33,191 nt of DNA from Anaerolineae bacterium (GTDB lineage: Bacteria; Chloroflexota; Anaerolineae; 4572-78; J111), in NCBI GenBank assembly GCA_020433805.1, contig JAGRBZ010000013.1, forward strand, positions 17,994-51,184, read 5' to 3'. A model generated the notes under the pieces. The model did no database searches. It had not been told where the DNA came from and saw only the letters and a program-made list of their open reading frames with translations. Positions 1-9,337 of the stretch are shown here, piece by piece. The translations under genes and the position numbers were made by a program. Numbering within the stretch: position 1 is the first letter of the stretch; each line of letters starts with the position of its first letter.

Positions 1-1
1 C

Positions 2-871
2 AGATTTGTCTCTGCAGCGGTTGGTGACCATTACGAAACCATAAATTTGAGACGGACTTTGGAACGGGCTCGTCAGGAAGGTCGAGCGGATGTAACAATA
101 GGACAGCAATATCCTGAACTACGTTCTACACTACCACTTGTTACTTCGCTAAAGTCGATGAAGTTGCGTTACCGGGCTGTTCTCATCATCTTCCCGCTTC
201 TATGGTCAACTTTTGGCAATGTTCTGTCGAATATCTCTATGCGTGGCCTGCGAGGATTAGAGATTTTGCGGTTAACGTGTTATTGGAATCAATTGTACAG
301 TTTCTTACATTGGTACTGGTATTGGTGGGGAGTAATTGAGCGATTAAAGAATTGGCGGAATATTGCTGTTTTTGTACAGGAAAGAAAAGCTGAGCTTTCT
401 AAAGACGAGCTAATTGTTGAAATTAACCTCGAAGAGGGATTAGAACAGGCAAAGCAGTTTTTGGATGAAAAAAAGCCTTCAGGGTTGAAAATTGGGTATG
501 GTAAGCACCTTGTCGGATTTATTGCCCCGCAACCTGGGTTTGAACCGTTAAATGGGAGTCATCTTTACTCTATTATAACTAAGACTTTGGCTGTATCTTT
601 TCTGGAAGCCTTAGCCCTTGAAGATGTTGTTGCCCCACCGAACATCGTTGATAGACAGAAACTGGCCGACTCGATCACAGCAAAGGCAAACTGGTTTGGC
701 CCACCTCTACTCAGCCAGATGTGGTATGAACAATATTCCCAGTGGAATAATCTGCAAAACACAAAAGCAAAGAAGATGGAATCGCCTCATAACAGGGCAG
801 ATGCATTATCGACCCAATCCAAGAAAATAAACTACCCCGTAGTTTATTCGGAGAAGTCCCATGAGAAGTAG
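2..871 (+). CDS. Glycosyltransferase family 2, C-terminal part (5' end outside window)
   Basis: The reading frame is open from base 2 with no start, so this is the last ~289 residues of a longer protein. It begins in RFVSAAVGDHYETINL, a stretch I associate with the end of membrane-linked GT2 glycosyltransferases. A hydrophobic segment follows (about residues 57-75 of the fragment, VLIIFPLLW...) and then an aromatic region rich in W and Y. The C-terminal ~150 residues are polar and match nothing I recognise; they may be a separate domain. The 3' end overlaps the next gene by 11 bases, which suggests translational coupling and membership of the same polysaccharide operon. The TTG at 47 is not a credible start because coding sequence extends upstream of it. 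The family call rests on a short stretch and on context, so the exact sugar specificity cannot be given. Confidence 0.6.
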   Translation, partial: RFVSAAVGDHYETINLRRTLERARQEGRADVTIGQQYPELRSTLPLVTSLKSMKLRYRAVLIIFPLLWSTFGNVLSNISMRGLRGLEILRLTCYWNQLYSFLHWYWYWWGVIERLKNWRNIAVFVQERKAELSKDELIVEINLEEGLEQAKQFLDEKKPSGLKIGYGKHLVGFIAPQPGFEPLNGSHLYSIITKTLAVSFLEALALEDVVAPPNIVDRQKLADSITAKANWFGPPLLSQMWYEQYSQWNNLQNTKAKKMESPHNRADALSTQSKKINYPVVYSEKSHEK

Positions 872-3800
872 TGAATCTAAAAAAAATATTGCATTTATTG
901 TGCCAACTCTCAGTGAAGTTGCTCCGCAAAATGAAGCGGTTGTCGAACTGTTAATGTTTGCTGCAACACATTTGGAGCAAGAAATACGATTGAAACCCGA
1001 TCAAAATATCTCTGCCACAATCATCACGATTGAACCTGATACCGCTGGTTGGCCTCGTATCTCCTCTTTATTCTCTAAAGAACTTTTGAAGAGAGTGTCA
1101 GTTGAGGTGTTAAAAGAACCCGTGACGCCTAATTTGGCTATTGCTGGTCATAAACCCGCATATAATTTTTACGAATTTTTGAAAGATCGGGCTTTCAATG
1201 AGGTTCACGCTATAGACCATTGCGGTGTGGTTTATTATCCTACGCTGGCTAAGCAGTTGGGACTTTATTTTCTTGATACCGTATTCGTCGTCCATGTTGT
1301 GGGAGGGACAATCTTTTACAAAGAAGTTGAGGATAATCTACTTGATGACATTGGCGCGTTAATGGACGATTTGTTAGAACGAGGCAGCTTAGAACGGGCT
1401 GATGCTATCGTTGTGCATGATCAGTTAGCCTGGCAATGGTATCTGGATAAAATTGATCTGCGGAATGACTGTAGAGTTCACAATTGGGTCTGGGATCAAG
1501 CTCAACCTTTGGCGATCGAGGCTAGGTCTGTTACGTTAGAGCCTCCGCGATCCATCATTTACTATGGGGCTTTAAGTGCTGATAGTGGGTTGCCTATTTT
1601 TTGTGATGCAATCGGGCGTGTTTTATCTGAAGTGAACGATCCGATCGAGATAGTCTTTGTAGGTAAGCCACACGCTATTGGAGGAATAGATGCAGCGAGT
1701 TATATCCGTTTGCGAAGTAAGATGTGGAACGTTCCGGTTACCATTAAACGGGACTTATCTATACATGACGAAATAGAATTTATTTTTGAATTATCCGGTG
1801 TCGTCGTTTGCAATACCGTTCGGCGCGAGAACTTACGTGCCCGTTTAATTAAAAATTCCGGTCTACCGATAATCCACGTTGAACACCGTCAGCAGTCACA
1901 AACAAACATTGACAAACAGAGATGTACCGCAAACCCCGGCCAGATCGCGCAGGAAATTGTGAAATCGCTTCAGGCTTTGCCATATGTTCCTTCTACCCCC
2001 CCATCCGTACTTGAATTGTGGCAGGCCGGACATTCTCCTCTGCCAACCTTTGATAATATTCCTTCATCAGCACCATTACCGGTAAGTCATACCGGACCTA
2101 AAGTTAGTGTTTGCATTACCCATTTTTCCCGACCCAAAGAGTTGCGTCGCGCTCTGGCCTCTCTGAAACAACAAACATACGAAAATTTTGATGTTTTAAT
2201 TGTAGATGACGGAAGCCCAGACCCTCAAGTTCAAAAAGAGTTAGCCCTGATCAAAGAGGAAATAGCCCCGCTCGGCTGGCGTCTGTTGGTTCAGGAGAAT
2301 CGGTATTTAGGTGCGGCTCGTAATTTTGGCTCCCGTCACATGTCGGGCGATTGTCTGCTGTTTATGGATGATGATAACGTTGCCAAACCCCAGGAAATTA
2401 GCACGTTGGTGGCGGTAGCTGAGCGAACCGGAGCAGGGATTGTTACCATGTTTTGTGACGTTTTTGAAACCGAAAAAACGCTTTCCGGGGCTGAACCACC
2501 CCCCATGCGATATACGCCCTTTGGTTCTGATCCCGCGTTGGGAGTTTTTAGTAACTGTTACGGCGATGCCAATGCGCTTTACAAACGAGAAGCCTTTGAT
2601 AAGCTGGGTGGCTTTACCGAGGATTTTGGCGTTACCCATGAAGATTGGGAACTCTTTTGTCGGGCATCTATAGAGGGGGTAGACATTGTTTGCGTGCCTG
2701 AACCCCTCTTTTGGTATCGGGTCAGTAAGAGTGGAATGTTTTTAGGAGAGCGTACTCAACTCCATAAAAGTGCTAATCTACGACGCCATATTCGGCCTTA
2801 TCTCGAACAACTGCCCTATTATCAAGCTAAACTTATTCAACTAGCGCAAGGCCTTTTGACCGATCTCCCCATAGCGGTTGGCCCGGAAACACGGGTAGCT
2901 GGTCCCCACCAGCTAAAAGATAGTTATGAACAACTGCCCTATGCTCGTGTCGCTGTTATTACCAGAACAAAGGATCGACCAGTTTTATTGCGAAGAGCTA
3001 TTCGCAGTGTTCTCGATCAAACATTTCAAGATTGGCTCATGGTCATTGTCAACGACGGTGGTGATCCGGATGTTGTGAAATTTGTTGTAGAAGAAGTAGC
3101 TGATGAAGTTAATGGGCGAATTTTAACCGTTAACCACCCGATTTCGATGGGTATGCAAACGGCTTCCAATGCCGGTATTAATGCCTGCGACAGCGACTTT
3201 ATTGTCATTCACGATGATGACGACTCCTGGGAACCGAATTTTTTGGCACGAACGGTCTCGCATTTAGATATGCATGGCTGGAATCCTAAGTTAGGTGGCG
3301 TCACAACCTGGTCGAATCTGATTGTAGAGCATATTGATGATGAAGATAATATTGTTAGGCACAACAACTATATCTTTAACGATCAGTTATATAACCTTTC
3401 TCTAGTCGATCTGGCTATTGAGAATCGGTTTCCCCCCATTTCATTCATTTTTCGGAGAAATGCGTTAGAGGCGATTGGACCTTATCGCGAGCAGTACGGC
3501 GTATTAGGCGATTGGGATTTTCATCTGCGTCTGCTGCAACGATTTAACATTGACGTTATTCCAGAACCATTGGCCAACTATCATCATCGAACGAATACAA
3601 CTACCGGGGCCTACGGAAACTCGGTTCACGCGCAAAACTCCATTCATCGAGCCAAACGGGTAGAGTTTGTTAACGATCTGGTACGAGGTCAAGGTGAACA
3701 AGGCGAGGGCCTCTCGCTTGCTCAGCTCGTAACAATAGGTGATATGCAATCGATGCTGGTTACGCAGCAACAAAAAGAGTCTCAACGGTTGCTGGATTAC

Positions 3801-4595
3801 ATGTGGTCCATCGAGCAACAAGTTAAACATATATCAGCCCAGGTTGAAGGAAATTCATCTCGTATGCAGGTTCGTAATTTTGTCCGCAATGGCGACTTCC
3901 GGCTGTGGCCGGGACCCGGCGAGCCGGTGCAAGATGCCACAAATACCTATGCCTATACCGAAATCTGCCCTGGATTCGTGATTTGTTATGATGGCCGACA
4001 GGTTTCCTATGCCATTGAGCGTCTAAAGTGGCTTGAAGGGGGGATAAAGCTACCTTTTGGTAAAAATTATCTCCATATAAAAAATGAGGGTAATACCAAA
4101 GGTGGTTCCTGGTTTAATTTGGAATGTACAATCCCGGAGGTAGACGCCCTTTCTGGAAATACGATAGTTGTTAGTGCTATTTGTCGCTTGAAAAGTCGAC
4201 AAAATTGGCTGACCGCCAGGGGGCGATTTGAGCTGGGGGATGGCCGACAGGTGGCTTGGCCGGAGCAGATTGTTTCTGTCTCTCAGGAATTTCAAAAATT
4301 AACATTTACTGTGAAATGTCCGGCGGTACAACAAGAAGAGCTAAAGCGTGGGCATCAAGCCCGAATTATTCTCAAGTTACCTCACAATCAACCGTTCGAA
4401 CTTGATCTGGCTGACTTTCAAATTGAATTAGGAACGCGGCCCAGCGAATTTATCTATAATGGGCAATTTTCCATTCATGAACAGGCATCGATGTTTTTGA
4501 AAAGGGTCAAAAAATTGTGGAAAAAGTTGCGAATATCGCCTTCGCCTCTTAATGGCTCGTTATCTCCGGAAGTTGATGTTGAGTACAGTTCTTAA
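861..4595 (+). CDS. Multidomain glycosyltransferase: GT4-like + GT2 + GT2 + coiled coil + lectin-like tail
   Basis: This 1244-aa cytosolic enzyme is predicted to assemble the repeat unit of a surface polysaccharide. Residues 1-400 resemble a GT-B (GT4-like) enzyme, with a typical second-lobe opening SIIYYGALSADSG near residue 233. Residues from 414 form a GT2 domain (VSVCITHFSRP, VDDGS, and acidic motif D503-D505). Residues from 696 form a second GT2 domain (VAVITRTKDRP, VNDGG, and HDDDD with D785-D788). About residues 950-1000 look like a coiled coil rich in Q and E. From about 1005 (RNGDFRLWPG) to 1205 (QIELGTRPSEF) the sequence resembles carbohydrate-binding beta-sandwiches found in polysaccharide and phage-tail proteins. 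Both GT2 domains keep their acidic motifs, so up to three linkages may be made by one chain. The start overlaps the previous stop. The domain calls are firm for both GT2 units and moderate for the N-terminus and the tail. Confidence 0.85.
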   Translation: MRSSESKKNIAFIVPTLSEVAPQNEAVVELLMFAATHLEQEIRLKPDQNISATIITIEPDTAGWPRISSLFSKELLKRVSVEVLKEPVTPNLAIAGHKPAYNFYEFLKDRAFNEVHAIDHCGVVYYPTLAKQLGLYFLDTVFVVHVVGGTIFYKEVEDNLLDDIGALMDDLLERGSLERADAIVVHDQLAWQWYLDKIDLRNDCRVHNWVWDQAQPLAIEARSVTLEPPRSIIYYGALSADSGLPIFCDAIGRVLSEVNDPIEIVFVGKPHAIGGIDAASYIRLRSKMWNVPVTIKRDLSIHDEIEFIFELSGVVVCNTVRRENLRARLIKNSGLPIIHVEHRQQSQTNIDKQRCTANPGQIAQEIVKSLQALPYVPSTPPSVLELWQAGHSPLPTFDNIPSSAPLPVSHTGPKVSVCITHFSRPKELRRALASLKQQTYENFDVLIVDDGSPDPQVQKELALIKEEIAPLGWRLLVQENRYLGAARNFGSRHMSGDCLLFMDDDNVAKPQEISTLVAVAERTGAGIVTMFCDVFETEKTLSGAEPPPMRYTPFGSDPALGVFSNCYGDANALYKREAFDKLGGFTEDFGVTHEDWELFCRASIEGVDIVCVPEPLFWYRVSKSGMFLGERTQLHKSANLRRHIRPYLEQLPYYQAKLIQLAQGLLTDLPIAVGPETRVAGPHQLKDSYEQLPYARVAVITRTKDRPVLLRRAIRSVLDQTFQDWLMVIVNDGGDPDVVKFVVEEVADEVNGRILTVNHPISMGMQTASNAGINACDSDFIVIHDDDDSWEPNFLARTVSHLDMHGWNPKLGGVTTWSNLIVEHIDDEDNIVRHNNYIFNDQLYNLSLVDLAIENRFPPISFIFRRNALEAIGPYREQYGVLGDWDFHLRLLQRFNIDVIPEPLANYHHRTNTTTGAYGNSVHAQNSIHRAKRVEFVNDLVRGQGEQGEGLSLAQLVTIGDMQSMLVTQQQKESQRLLDYMWSIEQQVKHISAQVEGNSSRMQVRNFVRNGDFRLWPGPGEPVQDATNTYAYTEICPGFVICYDGRQVSYAIERLKWLEGGIKLPFGKNYLHIKNEGNTKGGSWFNLECTIPEVDALSGNTIVVSAICRLKSRQNWLTARGRFELGDGRQVAWPEQIVSVSQEFQKLTFTVKCPAVQQEELKRGHQARIILKLPHNQPFELDLADFQIELGTRPSEFIYNGQFSIHEQASMFLKRVKKLWKKLRISPSPLNGSLSPEVDVEYSS

Positions 4596-4640
4596 TAATA
4601 AGCGGGTTAAAGCACCTTTCATTTCTCTAAAGGTAAAAAT

Positions 4641-6644
4641 ATGATTGCCACATCTTATGTTCCTAGCCAGAAATTAATTTGCAAGGGTAACCCTCAGTAT
4701 TCTTTAGATAAACAGAAACAAGTGGAGTTTGATCGGCTGCTAACGCAAGTTGATGTGGTATCGTTTGATTTGTTTGATACACTCATCCACCGCAAAGATC
4801 TTTTTTCGCCAAAGGATTTATTTTATTACGTACAAGCCGAAGCCGAAAAACAACTCGATTTAAAGTTAGATGACTTCACAGCCCTGCGCGTTCGGGCTGA
4901 AGAGCGAGCGCGGGTTCGCCTCTGGGGGCGTTCAATCGAAGAGGTTGAACTGGCAGCAATTTACAGCGAATTAGGCCGAATGCTGAGTTTAACACCGCAA
5001 ATTACGCAAGCGTTGCAGCAAATAGAGCTGGCTTACGAAAAAGCGATGTTGATGGCTTTAGAAAGCGGGGCTTATCTGATGAAGACGGCTCTCGCTGCGA
5101 ATAAGCAAATTATCATTGTTACCGATACCTATTTTTCTGAGAATTTTATCAGACAGGTGGTTGAGCAAGCTGGCTATCGAAACATAACTAAAATCTACGT
5201 TTCCTCTGTCTATGGGAAGACAAAACAAGAAGGTTCGCTTTTTGATCTTGTATTAAATGACTTAGGGTGTAGCCCCAAACGGGTGCTGCACGTGGGCGAT
5301 AATCGATTGTCGGATATGAGTATGGCACTCGGCAAAGGGCTTCGAGCATTTTTTGTACCGACGGTCAAACATCGGTTGAAGTGGCGCTGCGGGTTTGGAG
5401 ATGAACTAAGTGGCGATCTCACGCTTTCTACACTGCTGTGCGAAATTAGCAGCCGTATGGCTGAACAGAACGAACAAGACGACTTGCAAGTTTTACTACC
5501 GCAAACAGGACATCAGAGTTTATCGATCCTCTATTATTCTTTTGCCGCCTGGCTACTGGCCCACTTGAAACGGGGTGGTTATAGCCGTGTTTATTTTGCT
5601 GCCCGTGACGGCCTTATTATGAAACGGTTCTTTGATCTGGTAGCTTCGGCAGCCGGATTCGAAATCGACTCAAGATATCTCTATGTTTCACGAGTGGCTC
5701 TCTATCCCAGCCTCATTTTTACAGAACCGGCAACGGCTCGCCATTTATTCTCGCATAGTTGGGATGATTTAACTATAGAAGAAGCACTTAGTCGCATATC
5801 ACTCAAGTTTGATGACGTAAGCGACTTGCTGGCTGAGTGTGGTTTGCATAATCGAAAATTAAGTCTTAATGAAATAACAAGACCAAAATTCGATGTTTTT
5901 TTGAAAAAAGCTTGGCCGTTACTCGAACACGCCAATCAAGAAAGTTTCAGCATGATTGAAACCTATATGCGCCAAGAGATGATGCTAACCGAGGAAAAAG
6001 TAGCTTTTGTGGACATCGGCTGGCATGGCTCTTTGCAGAACTGTCTGGTAAATCTGCTCGATTATTTAGGGATAGAAAAGAAAATCGATGGTTATTATCT
6101 GGGTACATTCAAAAAACCCAAAAACGCTTCAGCTAAATTTCGAGCGAAAGGCTTTTTAGTTGAAAACGATGAACCTCACGATATTTCTCATCTAGTTCGA
6201 CATGGCCCGTCGGTTATAGAACTGTTTCACAGCGCCGATCACGGCAGCGTAATGTCATATCGTCGGGAAGGCGAATTAATCAAACCGGTGTTGGAAGATA
6301 ATCAAGCTGAGCAGGAGCAATATCAAACCCTTATAAAACCGGTCCAAGAAGCTGCTTTCGATTTTGTCGAAAAATTATTAGAAAGCAAAAAGCATTTTTT
6401 TGTCAGTTCACCCAATCCAGGCCTCACCACTCGGGCAGCCCTTCGATTTGTATACAACCCCACCTTAGCTGAGGCTACACTATTCGGTCGTTTGAAGATT
6501 GTCTCGGATTTTGGAGGGCGTCTGAAAAGTATTACAGGGGCATCAGAGTGGAATTTGAAGGAAATAGAGGGAGACCTACTACCCGATGGAACTGTACCTA
6601 TTTGGCGATCTGGTTTTCAGGTATTGAAAGAACGTAAATTATAG
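4641..6644 (+). CDS. HAD-superfamily protein of the COG5610 type, polysaccharide-cluster associated
   Basis: This 667-aa soluble protein has an N-terminal HAD domain. Motif I is D43-L-F-D46-T and motif IV is GD220NRLSD225, with a Thr-containing motif (IIIVTDTYF) between them. The C-terminal 400 residues carry the conserved phrases YFAARDGLIM and FVDIGWHGSLQ that I associate with COG5610 proteins, which often sit in glycan clusters. At position +2 from the nucleophile, classical HAD phosphatases have the general acid/base Asp; here it is Phe45, as in the haloacid-dehalogenase-like subset. Hydrolysis of a phosphate monoester is therefore not assured. A 45-base spacer with an AAAGG ribosome site separates it from the gene upstream. 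The substrate is unknown; a role on a sugar-phosphate or lipid-linked intermediate is inference. Confidence 0.75.
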   Translation: MIATSYVPSQKLICKGNPQYSLDKQKQVEFDRLLTQVDVVSFDLFDTLIHRKDLFSPKDLFYYVQAEAEKQLDLKLDDFTALRVRAEERARVRLWGRSIEEVELAAIYSELGRMLSLTPQITQALQQIELAYEKAMLMALESGAYLMKTALAANKQIIIVTDTYFSENFIRQVVEQAGYRNITKIYVSSVYGKTKQEGSLFDLVLNDLGCSPKRVLHVGDNRLSDMSMALGKGLRAFFVPTVKHRLKWRCGFGDELSGDLTLSTLLCEISSRMAEQNEQDDLQVLLPQTGHQSLSILYYSFAAWLLAHLKRGGYSRVYFAARDGLIMKRFFDLVASAAGFEIDSRYLYVSRVALYPSLIFTEPATARHLFSHSWDDLTIEEALSRISLKFDDVSDLLAECGLHNRKLSLNEITRPKFDVFLKKAWPLLEHANQESFSMIETYMRQEMMLTEEKVAFVDIGWHGSLQNCLVNLLDYLGIEKKIDGYYLGTFKKPKNASAKFRAKGFLVENDEPHDISHLVRHGPSVIELFHSADHGSVMSYRREGELIKPVLEDNQAEQEQYQTLIKPVQEAAFDFVEKLLESKKHFFVSSPNPGLTTRAALRFVYNPTLAEATLFGRLKIVSDFGGRLKSITGASEWNLKEIEGDLLPDGTVPIWRSGFQVLKERKL

Positions 6645-6676
6645 GTTTGTGAAATAAGAAGCTATAGAGAATACAA

Positions 6677-9337
6677 ATGACACATCCACAAAAATCTTGT
6701 CGGTTTGATAGCAAAGATAGCATAGATTGGAAGCAAGGCTCTATGATGCGTAGTTTGAAGTGGTGGTTAAAGTGCTTGATATTTTTTTTAGTACCTTGTT
6801 TCGTTATACAGCCGACCGTGCTCTTAGCTCATCCGGCTGTACAAGATGTGACTTTCGTAACACAAGAGTTTCGCTATGACTCTCAGGAGTCAGGGGAAGT
6901 TTACCTGGTGTGGGGAGTTGATGGTTGGCAACAAGTACCGCCAGATACTCGGCCACCGGGGACGGTTGTGGACAGCAATGTAATGCATACCTTGATGGAG
7001 AGGGATGGACCATCATTTGTCGCTGAGGTACAGGTGCCGGTTGGAACTAAGATTGATTATGGCTTTCAAACAAGAAAAGATAAAAACGGCGATGTCATCG
7101 AGTGGATCTGGGATGGTGATTATCAAACTACCGCTTTGACGGATGAACTCGTCACTATAACGGCGATAGATGTAATCGAGCAGAGTCAGAACGAAAAAAT
7201 TGCGGCTGATGCCTCTCTGGTAAGTCAAGAGATTTACTATCATATGCCCGAAGCGGGTCAGGTAAACCTTGTGTGGGGGATTAATGGCTGGGAATTGGCT
7301 CCTGACGTGATGCGCCCCTCCGGGACGGTAATAAAAAATTCACTCATGTCTACCCCTATGGATCGAGGAGGTGATGACTTTGTGGTTAAGGTGCAGATAC
7401 CGGCCGGGACAAAGATTGATTATGTTTTTCAAATAAGTCAATCCGCCGATGGGCAACTTCGTAACATTTGGGACACAAACGGAGGGGTAGGGATAGATTA
7501 TCATACTGTGGCTGAGCAAAACGGCATCGTTGATATACAACCCTCTGCCATCATAAAATTTCAAACAACAGCTGCGGATCCCGATTTTAGAGTATCGTGG
7601 TCTGTGCTTCTCTTACTGGTGGCTGGCTGCTGTGGAATTCTTGCTATTCTATTTATACAGAATTATATGACAAAAGGGCATAAATTAGGGCAGTCGCTAA
7701 TTTTTGTATGGAATCTGGTGTGGCAAAAAAGACTTTATTTTATTATTGTTTTTGTTACTATTCTCTATGTAATAGCTTTAAATCCGGATCTGTATCTGTG
7801 GGGAGATAATGCCCGATTTATTATTATGGCTAAATCTATCGCCTTAGGAGAAGGCTTTAAAGAAGTCCATTATCTTAATAATCCGAATGCAACCTATCCC
7901 ATTCCCATGTTTCCCATGATGATAGCGCCTGTTATCTATTTTTTTGGTTATAACTTATGGCTAATGAAGGCGTTAGTAATAGCTGTCGGTATTGGTACGG
8001 TTTGTTTTTCATACCTTTATTTTAGAGAGTCGCTTGATGAAACTTTCGCAGTGCTTACAACGCTTTTAATCGCTGTATCCCCTCAAATTGTCTCTTTTTC
8101 GCATCAAGTTATGAGCGAATTGCCCTATCTGTTTTTTCTACTTCTTTCGTTTATCTTCATAAGAAAGTACGCATTTGAGCAACACTGGCTTACCAAAACA
8201 GGGTTAATTGCTGCTTTGGCTATAGCCGCAACTTGTTTGACAAGAACTATAGGGGTGGTAATTCTTTTAGCCGCAATTCCTTATTTTGTGTTGGATACAC
8301 CTTCTCATTGGCTACAAAGTTTCAAGAAAATTTTCCTTTTGGGAGTAATTACAACCGTTGTCTGGCTATTATTAAACTATTCGTTATTGAATAACCTTAC
8401 TTATACAAGCGATTTTATGGAAGGAGCATCAAACTCGTCCGCCTCCTCTTCGCTCAGTTTGGATAACTTTAAAGCAAGTGTGCTCGATAATTACAATGCC
8501 TACATGGCAATTTTTTCGGAAACAATATTGTATTTAACATTTAGTATACCTAGTCGCATTATTACGGCAATGTGTTTTTTAACGGTAGGGTATGGGTTTC
8601 TGTATTCATCCTTTAAGAAAAGGTCGATCCTAGAATATTATATTTTCCTTTATGTAGCCATACTGCTTCTTTACAAGCCTAATAGTATGAATTTGGGAAA
8701 CTATCAAAGATATCTGGTACCATTGATCCCTTTTATTCTCTATTATTTTGTTCAAGGGCTTCAACAGATTTGTATTCGAATTTCCGATTTTACAAATCAA
8801 ACCCTTGACTACTCCCATACAAACAATTCGCAAACAGCTATCAAGTCAGCCTTTAAAGTCGCGCGGCAGGTAACCATTGGTATATTGTGCGCCATAATTC
8901 TCTTAAATTTGGCCTCTACTGTCCAGGCAAGTGTTCTCAAAACTCAGCCCGAAATGTTTGATTATTCAATTTACAATAATGGCATGAATCCGTATAGATA
9001 TATGGCTCTATGGACAAAGGAAAATACATCATCCGAAAGTATCATTATGGCCAGAAACACATACCTCTATCATTTCTGGTCCACCAGGCTAATGAGCCGA
9101 TACCCCTATGTAGACTCTCAAGTAAGCCAAGAGCAACTGTTTCAAGCTGTGTATGAAGCCCAGGCGGATTATGTTGTTTTAGATACGCTGACCGATATGG
9201 CCCCGTCTGCGTCCGATCGTTCTTTTATGGAATTTGTTCAACAAAATCCTGATGCTTTTGAGTTAGTTTATCAAGATGGTGATAACAAGATTTATCGTAT
9301 CTTACCTGCTGATGAGCATCTCTCTACTTCTCAATAG
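6677..9337 (+). CDS. GT39/PMT-like membrane glycosyltransferase with two N-terminal extracytoplasmic CBM-like modules
   Basis: This 886-aa membrane protein has a signal peptide (hydrophobic stretch about residues 31-50, ending ...LLAHP). Two copies of a ~95-aa module follow, at residues 58-152 and 179-278. A transmembrane segment (about 305-330), a basic cytosolic loop and a polytopic GT-C core complete it. D377 in LYLWGDNARF after the first core helix matches the catalytic acidic position of PMT/ArnT-type (GT39/GT83) enzymes, which transfer sugars from polyprenyl-phosphate donors on the outer face of the membrane. The second module ends WDTNGGVGIDYH, close to the WDNNGG ending of CBM25/CBM53 starch-binding domains. 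An internal ATG pair at 6743/6746 is an alternative start that shortens the cytosolic tail; neither start has a strong ribosome site. It likely decorates the polysaccharide during or after export. The GT39-like call is firm; the acceptor is unknown. Confidence 0.85.
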   Translation: MTHPQKSCRFDSKDSIDWKQGSMMRSLKWWLKCLIFFLVPCFVIQPTVLLAHPAVQDVTFVTQEFRYDSQESGEVYLVWGVDGWQQVPPDTRPPGTVVDSNVMHTLMERDGPSFVAEVQVPVGTKIDYGFQTRKDKNGDVIEWIWDGDYQTTALTDELVTITAIDVIEQSQNEKIAADASLVSQEIYYHMPEAGQVNLVWGINGWELAPDVMRPSGTVIKNSLMSTPMDRGGDDFVVKVQIPAGTKIDYVFQISQSADGQLRNIWDTNGGVGIDYHTVAEQNGIVDIQPSAIIKFQTTAADPDFRVSWSVLLLLVAGCCGILAILFIQNYMTKGHKLGQSLIFVWNLVWQKRLYFIIVFVTILYVIALNPDLYLWGDNARFIIMAKSIALGEGFKEVHYLNNPNATYPIPMFPMMIAPVIYFFGYNLWLMKALVIAVGIGTVCFSYLYFRESLDETFAVLTTLLIAVSPQIVSFSHQVMSELPYLFFLLLSFIFIRKYAFEQHWLTKTGLIAALAIAATCLTRTIGVVILLAAIPYFVLDTPSHWLQSFKKIFLLGVITTVVWLLLNYSLLNNLTYTSDFMEGASNSSASSSLSLDNFKASVLDNYNAYMAIFSETILYLTFSIPSRIITAMCFLTVGYGFLYSSFKKRSILEYYIFLYVAILLLYKPNSMNLGNYQRYLVPLIPFILYYFVQGLQQICIRISDFTNQTLDYSHTNNSQTAIKSAFKVARQVTIGILCAIILLNLASTVQASVLKTQPEMFDYSIYNNGMNPYRYMALWTKENTSSESIIMARNTYLYHFWSTRLMSRYPYVDSQVSQEQLFQAVYEAQADYVVLDTLTDMAPSASDRSFMEFVQQNPDAFELVYQDGDNKIYRILPADEHLSTSQ

